IMG/VR virus record: IMGVR_UViG_3300033996_001948
Coordinates: 1-38,914 of that record
Direction: 5' to 3' (one strand)
Source of the DNA: a virus
Length of the DNA stretch: 38,914 nucleotides
Under the pieces are notes generated by a model. It saw only the letters and a program-made list of their open reading frames with translations, ran no database searches and had not been told where the DNA came from. The position numbers and the translations under genes were made by a program. Of this stretch, positions 6,690 to 12,411 are shown piece after piece. The first letter of the stretch is position 1; each line of letters begins with the position of its first letter.

Positions 6690-7303
6690 GGCACGACGTG
6701 CGCTCGCTTGCGTGGTGTCTCGCACGCGTGGATAGCGTGGGCCTGCGCGTAGCTCCTCGAGGCACTCCAGTGCACGACTGGGCACGAGGATGGGTGACAG
6801 ATGAGACGATGTGGGCACGCGCGCCCGAGCGATACCCGCTGCCGACAGACTATGATCCGGTGTGGTGGCCGGCCCTCGACGCGCCTGCGGACTCCGATAG
6901 AGCGCGTGCGTGGGTCGGCGATGCGTGCGCGGACCACCTCGCGTGGGCGCACGCGTGGCGGACGTACGCGTCTCCGGCGCCCGCCTCCACGTACCATCTA
7001 GCAGCGATCGGAGGCGCCCTCGACGCGGTGCGGCCGACGCCGGATATGTGCCGCCGCGTGCTCCTCGCTCTAGAGCCGGCGCCCGCGCCCGCGCCCACGC
7101 CTCCCGCGCCCGGCGCGCGGCGCCCGCTGAGCGTCGTGGAGGCGGCGTCGGTGCTCGGCTGGCCCCTCGATGCGCTCCGAACCGCGCTGCGGCGCGGAGA
7201 CGTCCGCTCCGTCGCGGTGCCCGGGCGTCGAGAACGGTGCGTGCCCGTCGCCGAAGTCGAGCGGCTAATCGGCGAAAACAGCAACGAATCCGGGAAGTTG
7301 TGA
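6674..7303 (+). CDS. HTH (excisionase/MerR-like) domain protein
   Basis: 209 aa from the ATG at 6674; a GTG at 6686 in the same frame gives a GTGA overlap with the helicase stop and is an equally good start. Residues about 150-202 (RRPLSVVEAASVLGWPLDALRTALRRGDVRSVAVPGRRERCVPVAEVERLI) form a winged helix-turn-helix of the excisionase/helix_turn_helix_17 type. It is preceded by a Pro-Ala linker and a Trp-rich N-terminal region of unknown fold. It could be a DNA-binding replication or regulatory factor. An excisionase role is unlikely because no integrase is present. Confidence 0.72.
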   Translation: MGRAVRHDVRSLAWCLARVDSVGLRVAPRGTPVHDWARGWVTDETMWARAPERYPLPTDYDPVWWPALDAPADSDRARAWVGDACADHLAWAHAWRTYASPAPASTYHLAAIGGALDAVRPTPDMCRRVLLALEPAPAPAPTPPAPGARRPLSVVEAASVLGWPLDALRTALRRGDVRSVAVPGRRERCVPVAEVERLIGENSNESGKL

Positions 7304-7321
7304 GATAGTCGGAAGAAAGTT

Positions 7322-7355
7322 CGTGCATTCGTGCACGGACAGATTATATCTAGGG
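7322..7355 (+). promoter_or_regulatory. Promoter candidate, CGTGCA-N17-TATATC-TAGGG
   Basis: CGTGCA (7322-7327), 17 bases, TATATC (7345-7350) then TAGGG. The same layout occurs at 10379-10412. CGTGCA also forms a perfect inverted repeat with TGCACG (7332-7337) separated by TTCG, a likely operator next to the -35 box. It stands in the gap after the helicase block and about 40 bases upstream of the next ATG. Confidence 0.55.
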
Positions 7356-7390
7356 GGTGCCGCACGGAGCGGCGAAAAGAGGAGACCGAC

Positions 7391-7675
7391 ATGACCAGCA
7401 CGATCACCGCGACCCTTTCCACCTGGCTGGCGGGCGACGCCTACACCGCGCGCGTCACCTCCGCGGGTCTCTGGGTGGCCGTCGCGCGCGGTTCGAGCCC
7501 CGCGGCGGCGGCGGATGCGGCGTGCGCGCTGGCGGGCGCGCGTCGCCCCGAGGGCGCCGTCGACGGCGCGGTCGAGGCCTCCAGCGCCGTGGTCGAGGCG
7601 CGCGCTTCCGGCGGCCCCATCCTCCGCGCGCTCGGCATCGTCGGCCCCCGCAGCACCATCGTGCTCCCCGCTTGA
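7391..7675 (+). CDS. Hypothetical 94-aa alanine-rich protein
   Basis: 94 aa from the ATG at 7391, preceded by GAGGAGA. It begins MTSTITATLSTWLAGDAYTA and is Ala/Val-rich (SPAAAADAACALAGARRPEGAVDGAVEASSAVVEA). Possibly a small beta-alpha fold; no family recognised. It is the first gene behind the promoter candidate at 7322. Confidence 0.7.
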   Translation: MTSTITATLSTWLAGDAYTARVTSAGLWVAVARGSSPAAAADAACALAGARRPEGAVDGAVEASSAVVEARASGGPILRALGIVGPRSTIVLPA

Positions 7676-7681
7676 GGGAAG

Positions 7682-7697
7682 GGATTCGTTTGAATCC
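7682..7697. terminator. Small stem-loop between two genes
   Basis: GGATTC (7682-7687) - GTTT - GAATCC (7692-7697): a perfect 6-bp stem 6 bases after the upstream stop codon. No T-tract follows, so a factor-independent terminator is doubtful; it may be an mRNA processing or attenuation element. Confidence 0.35.
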
Positions 7698-7729
7698 GCG
7701 AAGTTAACAACCGGAGAATTTAACGAGCC

Positions 7730-7939
7730 ATGAAACTATGCATCCACGTAAGACCGCGAGATGACAAGCAAGGCTGGGCCGTTGACGTGTTCGACGGACG
7801 CCGCGCATGGACCAAAACCCACCTCGGAGAGCAGCCCTTGAACAAGGCTGAGGCCCACAGGCTGGCTCACAAACTCCGCGACCCGAAATTTTACACCGCG
7901 CGAACGAAGCACGCAGTTAACAGCGGAGGTGCGCTGTGA
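7730..7939 (+). CDS. Hypothetical 69-aa basic protein
   Basis: 69 aa, MKLCIHVRPRDDKQGWAVDV at the start, basic, with an aromatic beta-strand-like first half and a helix (NKAEAHRLAHKLRDP) after it. Third codon positions are less GC-rich than in the helicase or terminase genes, and it sits in the accessory stretch, so recent acquisition is possible. Family not recognised. The next gene starts within its stop (GTGA). Confidence 0.68.
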   Translation: MKLCIHVRPRDDKQGWAVDVFDGRRAWTKTHLGEQPLNKAEAHRLAHKLRDPKFYTARTKHAVNSGGAL

Positions 7940-8355
7940 ACGTCGGCGAAGCGAACCGCGTGCGCGCCTGTCTGGACTGCGGCGAGCCCGGCGCACTCCT
8001 GTGGCGCACGACGAAGGGCGAGAATCCTGGTCGCTTGTTGCGCATCTGCGGCGCGTGTCTGCGCAAAGACGACTGGCACCGCTTTGGATTGGTCGAGCGT
8101 CAGCCGATCCTGGGAGAAGTGGCCACGGAGTTTTTCGAGGGCGAGTGGCACTTTCCAAAAGCGGACGGCCCCGAGCCTTGGGCCGTCATCACCTACACCG
8201 ATGAGCCGTCGCCTGAGACGGGGTGTGTTGGCTGGTGCTGGTGGGCGCTCGGGCGGATGGGTGACGCGCCAACGTACGAGGAGGCGAAGCGCAAAGCGGA
8301 GACGTGGGTTCAGGCGCGCATCGAAGGCATGCCTGCAAGCGGGAGATGGGCATGA
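7936..8355 (+). CDS. Zinc-ribbon-like protein, 139 aa
   Basis: 139 aa with a GTG start in a 4-base overlap with the upstream stop. Two CxxC knuckles, ACLDC (C12, C15) and CGAC (C38, C41), separated by 22 residues, suggest one zinc ribbon. The C-terminal half (ETGCVGWCWWALGRMGDAPTYEEAKRKAETWVQARIEGM) has an unusual Trp/Cys cluster and a helix. Function unknown; nucleic acid or protein binding is possible. Confidence 0.72.
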   Translation: MNVGEANRVRACLDCGEPGALLWRTTKGENPGRLLRICGACLRKDDWHRFGLVERQPILGEVATEFFEGEWHFPKADGPEPWAVITYTDEPSPETGCVGWCWWALGRMGDAPTYEEAKRKAETWVQARIEGMPASGRWA

Positions 8356-8582
8356 GCCACAAGGACGGGCGGGTGGTGTTGTCTGCATGGGTGGAGCCGG
8401 TCTTGCGTGACTACGCGCGCGCAGCCGCAAAGCTCGCCAATCTGGAGTTCTCCAGGTGGGTCGAGCGAGCCGTTCGGCAGACGATGGCGCGCGAGTCGGC
8501 GGATAGAGCGATGGTCGCCGCGATCGATCGTGGCGAATGCGGGACGTGCGGCTACGCGCCGTGCGCTTGTGACCAAACATGA
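8352..8582 (+). CDS. Ribbon-helix-helix-like small protein with Cys tail
   Basis: 76 aa; ATGA overlap with the upstream stop fixes the start. A strand (GRVVLSAWVEP) followed by two helices (LRDYARAAAKLAN, EFSRWVERAVRQTMARES) fits the ribbon-helix-helix layout of small DNA-binding proteins. The end, CGTCGYAPCACDQT, has four cysteines. The RHH assignment is from pattern only. Confidence 0.65.
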   Translation: MSHKDGRVVLSAWVEPVLRDYARAAAKLANLEFSRWVERAVRQTMARESADRAMVAAIDRGECGTCGYAPCACDQT

Positions 8583-8686
8583 GTTCGTGCAGAGCGACGA
8601 ATGAGAAGGCCCCCCGGGGGGTTGTACACAAAGTTCTTGACGGCGCTCGCGCGCCGGATCATGATGGCCCCACGGTCAGAGCCTAG
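8579..8686 (+). CDS. Possible 35-aa ORF
   Basis: A 35-codon frame starting in an ATGA overlap with the upstream stop and ending TAG inside the loop of the 8664-8706 stem-loop. The peptide (MSSCRATNEKAPRGVVHKVL...) has no recognisable feature. The exact overlap is its main support; the region's strong RNA structure argues against it. Confidence 0.3.
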   Translation: MSSCRATNEKAPRGVVHKVLDGARAPDHDGPTVRA

Positions 8687-8706
8687 TGCCGAGACCGTGG
8701 GGCCAT
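8664..8706 (+). terminator. Strong 14-bp stem-loop, terminator or structured RNA
   Basis: ATGGCCCCACGGTC (8664-8677) pairs perfectly with GACCGTGGGGCCAT (8693-8706) across a 15-base loop. No T-tract follows. It lies after the accessory gene run at the start of a 400-base stretch without convincing genes, so it may end transcription or be part of a noncoding RNA. Confidence 0.55.
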
Positions 8707-9102
8707 CCCGCTTTGGGGCCCGTGCGAGACTGCGAGTGTGCCGTCGGACCCTGACGGGTCTATCCGGACTGCCGGCTGCCAGAAGGGCCGGGCCGATCTC
8801 CGCACCCCCCACGTCCGTGTGCCGCTGGGCCCGCATATAGCGGCACGCCGCACCACGCAGCCGGACCCTACGACCGCGCGAGCTTGACCGCGGGACGGAG
8901 ACGATCCCGACGAGGGAGCCGACGTATAGGCGGGGTGGCGACGCGTAGCCGGCTCGGTGCCGGGCTCTTCGCGGTGGAGCAGCGGGCCTGCACATCGGCA
9001 AACGGAGGGGCGGGAGCGCGTCCGGGCGGGCGGGTAGATCTGTCCGGAGTAGACGTAGCGCGGTGATCGGGTAGGCTCAGGTGTAGGCTAAAAGGGGGAA
9101 AT
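8687..9102. other. Gene-poor, stem-loop-rich stretch
   Basis: No convincing gene. Open frames in both strands are Arg/Pro-rich with poor codon patterns. It contains hairpins GACCC-TGAC-GGGTC (8747-8760) and GTGCCGCT (8819-8826) with AGCGGCAC (8839-8846). With the 14-bp stem just upstream this gives three stems in about 180 bases, and a GC palindrome CCCCCCGGGGGG lies at 8610-8621. Candidate noncoding RNA, origin or regulatory region; I cannot decide which. Confidence 0.45.
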
Positions 9103-9297
9103 GTGGGTAGCGGTGAGACATGTACGACACGGTTAGTCGGGAGGTACGTATGCGAGACGACGACGGACACGACGACGCCACCGGAGCTCGACGAGGGACA
9201 TCCGCTAGAGGGCCGCGAGACGACGCGGGAGTGGCGATGCTGGCACGATCTAGCTACGGGCCGACGCGTGCACGTGTGGCGCATGGGGTGGCGCTAG
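9103..9297 (+). CDS. Hypothetical 64-aa protein
   Basis: 64 aa from a GTG at 9103, preceded by AAAGGGGGAA. It reads MGSGETCTTRLVGRYVCETT at the start and ends ATGRRVHVWRMGWR, with strong GC third positions. It competes with a different frame (from 9120) over the same bases; I prefer this one for 9103-9297 because of the ribosome site and composition. Function unknown. Confidence 0.5.
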   Translation: MGSGETCTTRLVGRYVCETTTDTTTPPELDEGHPLEGRETTREWRCWHDLATGRRVHVWRMGWR

Positions 9298-9530
9298 AGA
9301 CCGGGCAGCGCGTACACGTGGCGCTCGAGACGTGGCCGGGCACGTACGTCCCGCCGCGAGAGCACGGTGCGGTAGTGACGAGCGCGGAGCGGTGGGAGTA
9401 CCTGCCGCACGTGTACGGGCCGCGGCGACGCGACACCCACGGGCACTGGTGGGGCACGGTCGACGTGCGGGTAGACGGCGAGGACGCGGTGCGGCGGGTG
9501 TCGGTGTGTCGAGTGCGTGCGAGGGCGTGA
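9288..9530 (+). CDS. Hypothetical 80-aa protein
   Basis: 80 aa from a GTG at 9288 overlapping the upstream stop by 10 bases. The sequence (ALETGQRVHVALETWPGTYV, later RWEYLPHVYG and GHWWGTVDVRVDGED) looks like a small beta-rich fold. An open frame continues upstream to an ATG at 9120, giving 136 aa; that longer form has a biased, disordered N-terminus and I rate it lower. The 9103 and 9288 products share the phrase TGxRVHV. Confidence 0.5.
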   Translation: MALETGQRVHVALETWPGTYVPPREHGAVVTSAERWEYLPHVYGPRRRDTHGHWWGTVDVRVDGEDAVRRVSVCRVRARA

Positions 9531-9543
9531 ACCAGCGTTCACG
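9526..9543 (+). terminator. Stem-loop at the end of the 80-aa gene
   Basis: CGTGAAC (9526-9532) - CAGC - GTTCACG (9537-9543), a perfect 7-bp stem with a 4-base loop that includes the stop codon. No clear T-tract follows, so it may be a weak terminator or an operator. Confidence 0.4.
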
Positions 9544-9644
9544 GTCGCGGTTTGAGTGTGGATTTTCATTCACGCTTCGGGTCTGGGCGAGGGCGCGTGT
9601 AGGGTGGTAGTCGATGGTGCGGCGCTGTGGCCGAGGAGGGCGCG

Positions 9645-9986
9645 ATGAAGATCGATAGATGGATCTCGTTCGACGAGGCTGATGGTATGTCAGAGGCAGT
9701 GGGCGGCATGGGCGGCGTGTGGGATGGCATGGACCGCGCTGAGTACCTCGCGACGTGGTTGCCAGAGGCGCGCCCGTACATCGAGGCCATCTGGTCCGCT
9801 CTTGACGAGCGCGGCGCGATGTCCGGCCAGGAGCATCAAGACTCGGGCGTGCCTGTCTTCGATGACGGCAAGGTCGCGTCGTTCTCGATGCGCGGATGGG
9901 GCGACCTTGTTGCCGCGTGGTGGAACTCGGCACATCCAGACGAGCCGAGACGCTCCTACTGCCACTATGCATGGGATCTTCCGTGA
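9645..9986 (+). CDS. Hypothetical 113-aa acidic protein
   Basis: 113 aa from the ATG at 9645, preceded at good distance by GAGGAGGG. The longer GTG start at 9627 would place that ribosome site inside the gene. Starts MKIDRWISFDEADGMSEAVG and is rich in Trp, Asp and Glu (GVWDGMDRAEYLATWLPEARPYIEAIWSALDERG). No family recognised. It is the last gene before the CCAACCT repeat region. Confidence 0.68.
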   Translation: MKIDRWISFDEADGMSEAVGGMGGVWDGMDRAEYLATWLPEARPYIEAIWSALDERGAMSGQEHQDSGVPVFDDGKVASFSMRGWGDLVAAWWNSAHPDEPRRSYCHYAWDLP

Positions 9987-10002
9987 GTGCGCGGATGTGA
10001 GA

Positions 10003-10287
10003 GGACCAACCTCCCCAACCTCGGGACCAACCTTAGAGCCAGGTTGGGACGCGGAATCGCCATGTTCCGCAAGCGTTTTCGCGTCACTCCCCAACCTCCC
10101 CAACCTCCTGCAAGAGATCCTGTAGAGGCGACGCTAGCGATAGGCCTAGCGCCCTGTTCTCCCCCGGCAGACTTTTCCGGCGAAAAGGTTGGGGAGGTTG
10201 GTCCACGCGCGGATCGCCTTTCACGGCATGGCTTTTCGCGGGGCCAACCTGGCTCCAAGGTTGGTCCGTCTGCGGCAGGTTGGTCCG
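10003..10287. repeat. Giant imperfect palindrome of CCAACCT repeats, origin or centromere-like candidate
   Basis: Eleven CCAACCT copies lie here. Six are direct (10006, 10015, 10027, 10091, 10100, 10244) and five inverted (10041, 10186, 10195, 10258, 10277). They pair symmetrically about 10145-10146: 10006 with 10277, 10027 with 10258, 10041 with 10244, and the 16-base double unit CCAACCTCCCCAACCT at 10091 with its complement at 10186. A third copy of that double unit is at 10006. Arms also share GGACC flanks and weaker matches (GCCATG, CGCG). The centre carries CGCTAG...CTAGCG (10132-10151). Iteron-like repeats with dyad symmetry are typical of replication origins, partition sites or multi-operator regions. 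No good coding frame covers it. Confidence 0.8.
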
Positions 10288-10305
10288 TCGGTGACGGTTT
10301 CGTCC

Positions 10306-10363
10306 CCGGATTCATGCGAGGCCCCCCTCCGGGGCGAGGGCACCCTCCCTCTGGGGAATCCGG
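10306..10363. repeat. Nested inverted repeats after the palindrome
   Basis: CCGGATTC (10306-10313) pairs with GAATCCGG (10356-10363). Inside are GCCCC (10321) with GGGGC (10331-10335) and AGGG-CA-CCCT (10338-10347). This forms a cruciform-like structure just upstream of the 10379 promoter candidate. It could be a transcription terminator insulating the late operon. Confidence 0.4.
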
Positions 10364-10378
10364 ATTCCTATGAACGCG

Positions 10379-10412
10379 CGTGCACATTATGTGTACGTTG
10401 CTATACATAGGG
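10379..10412 (+). promoter_or_regulatory. Promoter candidate, CGTGCA-N17-TATACA-TAGGG
   Basis: CGTGCA (10379-10384), 17 bases, TATACA (10402-10407), then TAGGG: the same arrangement as at 7322. GTGCACAT-T-ATGTGTAC (10380-10396) is a near-perfect palindrome over the spacer, likely an operator. A start site 6-7 bases after the -10 box would fall at or beside the ATG at 10414, so the transcript may be leaderless. Confidence 0.55.
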
Positions 10413-10413
10413 C

Positions 10414-10860
10414 ATGATGCTCCCGCGCATTCGATGCGTGTACTGCCAGGCGCCCGGCCGGCTGTCCGTCTGTCGCGGGTGCGCACGCGATCGTCGACCG
10501 ACCGAGCTTCAGCGATGGCTATCGTCGCGACACGTGACGATGACGGACCTCGCGGACAGGTGCGGGTGTACGTACCGGACGATCCTGAATGCGGCGCACG
10601 GGGCGCGGCTCAGTGGCGATATTGCGATCAAGATCTCGCGTGCGACGGGGATATCGCTGGAGACTCTACTGCGAGGTACGCATGGGACAGAGAGACCGAG
10701 CGTGGATAGAAGAGCTGCGGGCACTCGTGCGGACGAGCGCGCAGAGTCTACGGGAGCGACTCGACAGCATGGCTCCGGAGCAGGTCGCATCGATCATGGG
10801 CATCGCGGCGAGCGAGATCACGAGCTATCAGAGTCTGATCCCGCAGGGCGACGACGATGA
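10414..10860 (+). CDS. Zinc-knuckle plus HTH regulator
   Basis: 148 aa. Residues 8-23 hold CVYC...CRGC (C8, C11, C20, C23), a small zinc finger. Residues about 41-87 (VTMTDLADRCGCTYRTILNAAHGARLSGDIAIKISRATGISLETLLRG) are an XRE/Cro-type helix-turn-helix. The last 58 residues are low in complexity and overlap another gene for 179 bases; their third positions are poorly GC-biased, so they may be tolerated and not selected. The stop overlaps the terminase start by ATGA. Candidate late-gene activator or autoregulator. Confidence 0.72.
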   Translation: MMLPRIRCVYCQAPGRLSVCRGCARDRRPTELQRWLSSRHVTMTDLADRCGCTYRTILNAAHGARLSGDIAIKISRATGISLETLLRGTHGTERPSVDRRAAGTRADERAESTGATRQHGSGAGRIDHGHRGERDHELSESDPAGRRR

Positions 10861-11020
10861 CGCTAGCGACGCTGGCGAGGGTCGCCCGAATCCGCAGGAT
10901 GGCGGACAGCGCGCGAAGGTCGCGGGAACGCGCCGCAAGGCAGGGAGACCCCGAAAGGCTGTCAAGACGCGCGCTTCCGCTGCGCCAGTGGATCCCAGTC
11001 GCGAGCCCTCATCTCAGTGA
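10682..11020 (+). CDS. Hypothetical 112-aa protein, possible small terminase
   Basis: 112 aa from the ATG at 10682, inside the end of the upstream gene and overlapping the large terminase gene by 164 bases. The N-terminal 60 residues (WIEELRALVRTSAQSLRERLDSMAPEQVASIMGIAASEITSYQ) look like a compact helical domain. The end is basic (RRKAGRPRKAVKTRA), like an AT-hook. Third positions stay GC-rich along the whole frame, which supports it. Position next to the large terminase and DNA-binding character suggest TerS, but similarity is not evident. Confidence 0.55.
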   Translation: MGQRDRAWIEELRALVRTSAQSLRERLDSMAPEQVASIMGIAASEITSYQSLIPQGDDDDASDAGEGRPNPQDGGQRAKVAGTRRKAGRPRKAVKTRASAAPVDPSREPSSQ

Positions 11021-12362
11021 TCCGGATCATCTAGCTCCGCTCGTCGCCGAGCTCGAGCGAGTCGCTAGTGGTGAGTCGATCGAGGTCTGCGTATCGGTGC
11101 CACCGAGGCACGGAAAGACCACGACGATCACACACTGGATCGTGTGGCTGCTCGAGCAGCGCCCCGATATGCGGGTTCTGTATTGCTCGTTCGGCGCGCG
11201 CATGGCCATCAAGCAAACGCGCGCGATGCGCACTTTAGCGCGCAAGCGTGGCATCCCGCTGGGCGAGGTGCAGACCGCTAGTGAATGGACAACTGCGGGC
11301 GGCGGCTGCGTCAAGGCTTGCGGTATTACCGGCCCTCCGACGGGCGATGGCTTCGACGTCATTGTCGTTGACGACCCGCATCGCTCTCGCAAAAGCGCCG
11401 AGTCTCCGCTCGAAAGAGACACCGTCAACACGGGCTATCGCGACGATATCTACACTCGCCAGCTTCCTCGAGGGACGTCGCATGTAATCGTGCACACGCG
11501 GTGGCACGAGGACGATCTTATCGGCGTGATGACTCGCACAAGCGAAGACGGGCCGCGCCCTTTTCGGCTAATCAATCTACCTGCGATCGATGCGAAGGGC
11601 CTACCGCTCGCGCCGAAACTGTGGCCTTTGGAGAGGCTACAGCGCATCGAAATGCGGCTCGGCGCGTACGCGTGGGCGTCGCTCTATCAGGGCTCGCCGA
11701 GGCCCAAGGGTGGCGCGCTTTTCGGCCCTGCTATCTGGGCCAGCGACCCTCCGCTTGAAGCATCGTACGCGGGCGGAGTCGACCTCGCGCGTACCGCGAA
11801 GTCAAGGTCTGACCACCAAGCCGCTGTTATGCTTGCGAAGGACACGACGAGTGGCGTGATCTACGTGGTCGACATCGAGTGGGCTCGCGAGCTTTTGAGC
11901 GACAGGATCACCGAAGGCGGTGACGCACAGCTCGGCTTTTCGAGGCGCTTGCATTCGATGCAAAGGCGTTGGCACAACGCCTCTTTCCGCTGGTACACGG
12001 GGGGGGGCGAGTCGTCGCTTTCAGACCTCCTCGCGAGACACGACACATATCCAGCCCACGTCCGCCAGGTCAAAGCGACTGAGGACAAGTGGGGTCGCGC
12101 GCAGCCGTTCGCCGCAGCGTGGAATGCCGGCAAGATCCGCGTGATTCGGTCGCTTCGTCACGCCGAGGATCTCGTGGGACAGTTGCAGCGATTCACCGGA
12201 CTTGACGGGGATTCGGACGATCTGGTCGACGCCGTCGTCGCTGCGTACGATGAGATCGGCGGAGAGACCATCATCCGCGGTATCTCGAAGCCAGAAGAGC
12301 GCGCCGCACTAAAGCCGGCGGCAGCTTCAAGGTCTGTCTCGAAGGGCCGAATGCACACGTGA
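10857..12362 (+). CDS. terL: Terminase large subunit
   Basis: 501 aa. ATPase domain with Walker A PPRHGKTTT (82-90) and Walker B VIVVDDP (168-174) followed by HRSRKSAES. The nuclease domain follows with GGVDLARTAKSRSDHQAAV and the late acidic block DGDSDDLVDAVVAAYDEI. TerL drives genome packaging into the prohead and cuts the concatemer. The ATG at 10857 overlaps the upstream stop by ATGA. The first conserved residues appear near 38 (SRRALPLRQWIPVASPHL), so an internal start such as 10899 is possible and would shorten the overlap with the preceding gene. Confidence 0.95.
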   Translation: MTLATLARVARIRRMADSARRSRERAARQGDPERLSRRALPLRQWIPVASPHLSDPDHLAPLVAELERVASGESIEVCVSVPPRHGKTTTITHWIVWLLEQRPDMRVLYCSFGARMAIKQTRAMRTLARKRGIPLGEVQTASEWTTAGGGCVKACGITGPPTGDGFDVIVVDDPHRSRKSAESPLERDTVNTGYRDDIYTRQLPRGTSHVIVHTRWHEDDLIGVMTRTSEDGPRPFRLINLPAIDAKGLPLAPKLWPLERLQRIEMRLGAYAWASLYQGSPRPKGGALFGPAIWASDPPLEASYAGGVDLARTAKSRSDHQAAVMLAKDTTSGVIYVVDIEWARELLSDRITEGGDAQLGFSRRLHSMQRRWHNASFRWYTGGGESSLSDLLARHDTYPAHVRQVKATEDKWGRAQPFAAAWNAGKIRVIRSLRHAEDLVGQLQRFTGLDGDSDDLVDAVVAAYDEIGGETIIRGISKPEERAALKPAAASRSVSKGRMHT

Positions 12363-12378
12363 ATCTCGCTTCATATGG
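12360..12378 (+). promoter_or_regulatory. Repeated promoter-like element, copy 1
   Basis: TGAATCTCGCTTCATATGG differs by one base from 27722-27740. Both copies begin at the stop codon of the upstream gene and end 32-33 bases before the next ATG. The TTCATATGG part could serve as an extended -10 box. It would start transcription at the portal gene. Confidence 0.55.
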
Positions 12379-12411
12379 CGTCAAGTCAAAGGCCGTGCGT
12401 GACTTGGCACA

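Noticed and set aside
2814-7303. Lysogeny module with integrase
   Set aside because: An XRE regulator is present, but no tyrosine or serine recombinase and no Mu-type transposase was found anywhere, so integration is not supported.
8601-8840. 79-aa frame starting MRRPPGGLYTKFL
   Set aside because: It runs through the GC palindrome and the 14-bp stem-loop, is Arg/Ala-rich and has no clear ribosome site; structure explains the sequence better.
8868-9284. Minus-strand frames of 138 and 149 aa in 8552-9284
   Set aside because: Arg/Pro/Ser-rich with poor codon pattern and no ribosome site; they overlap better plus-strand candidates.
9965-10486. Frames crossing the CCAACCT region on both strands
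   Set aside because: The palindromic repeats constrain the DNA in both strands and the translations are Pro/Gly-rich without any family feature.
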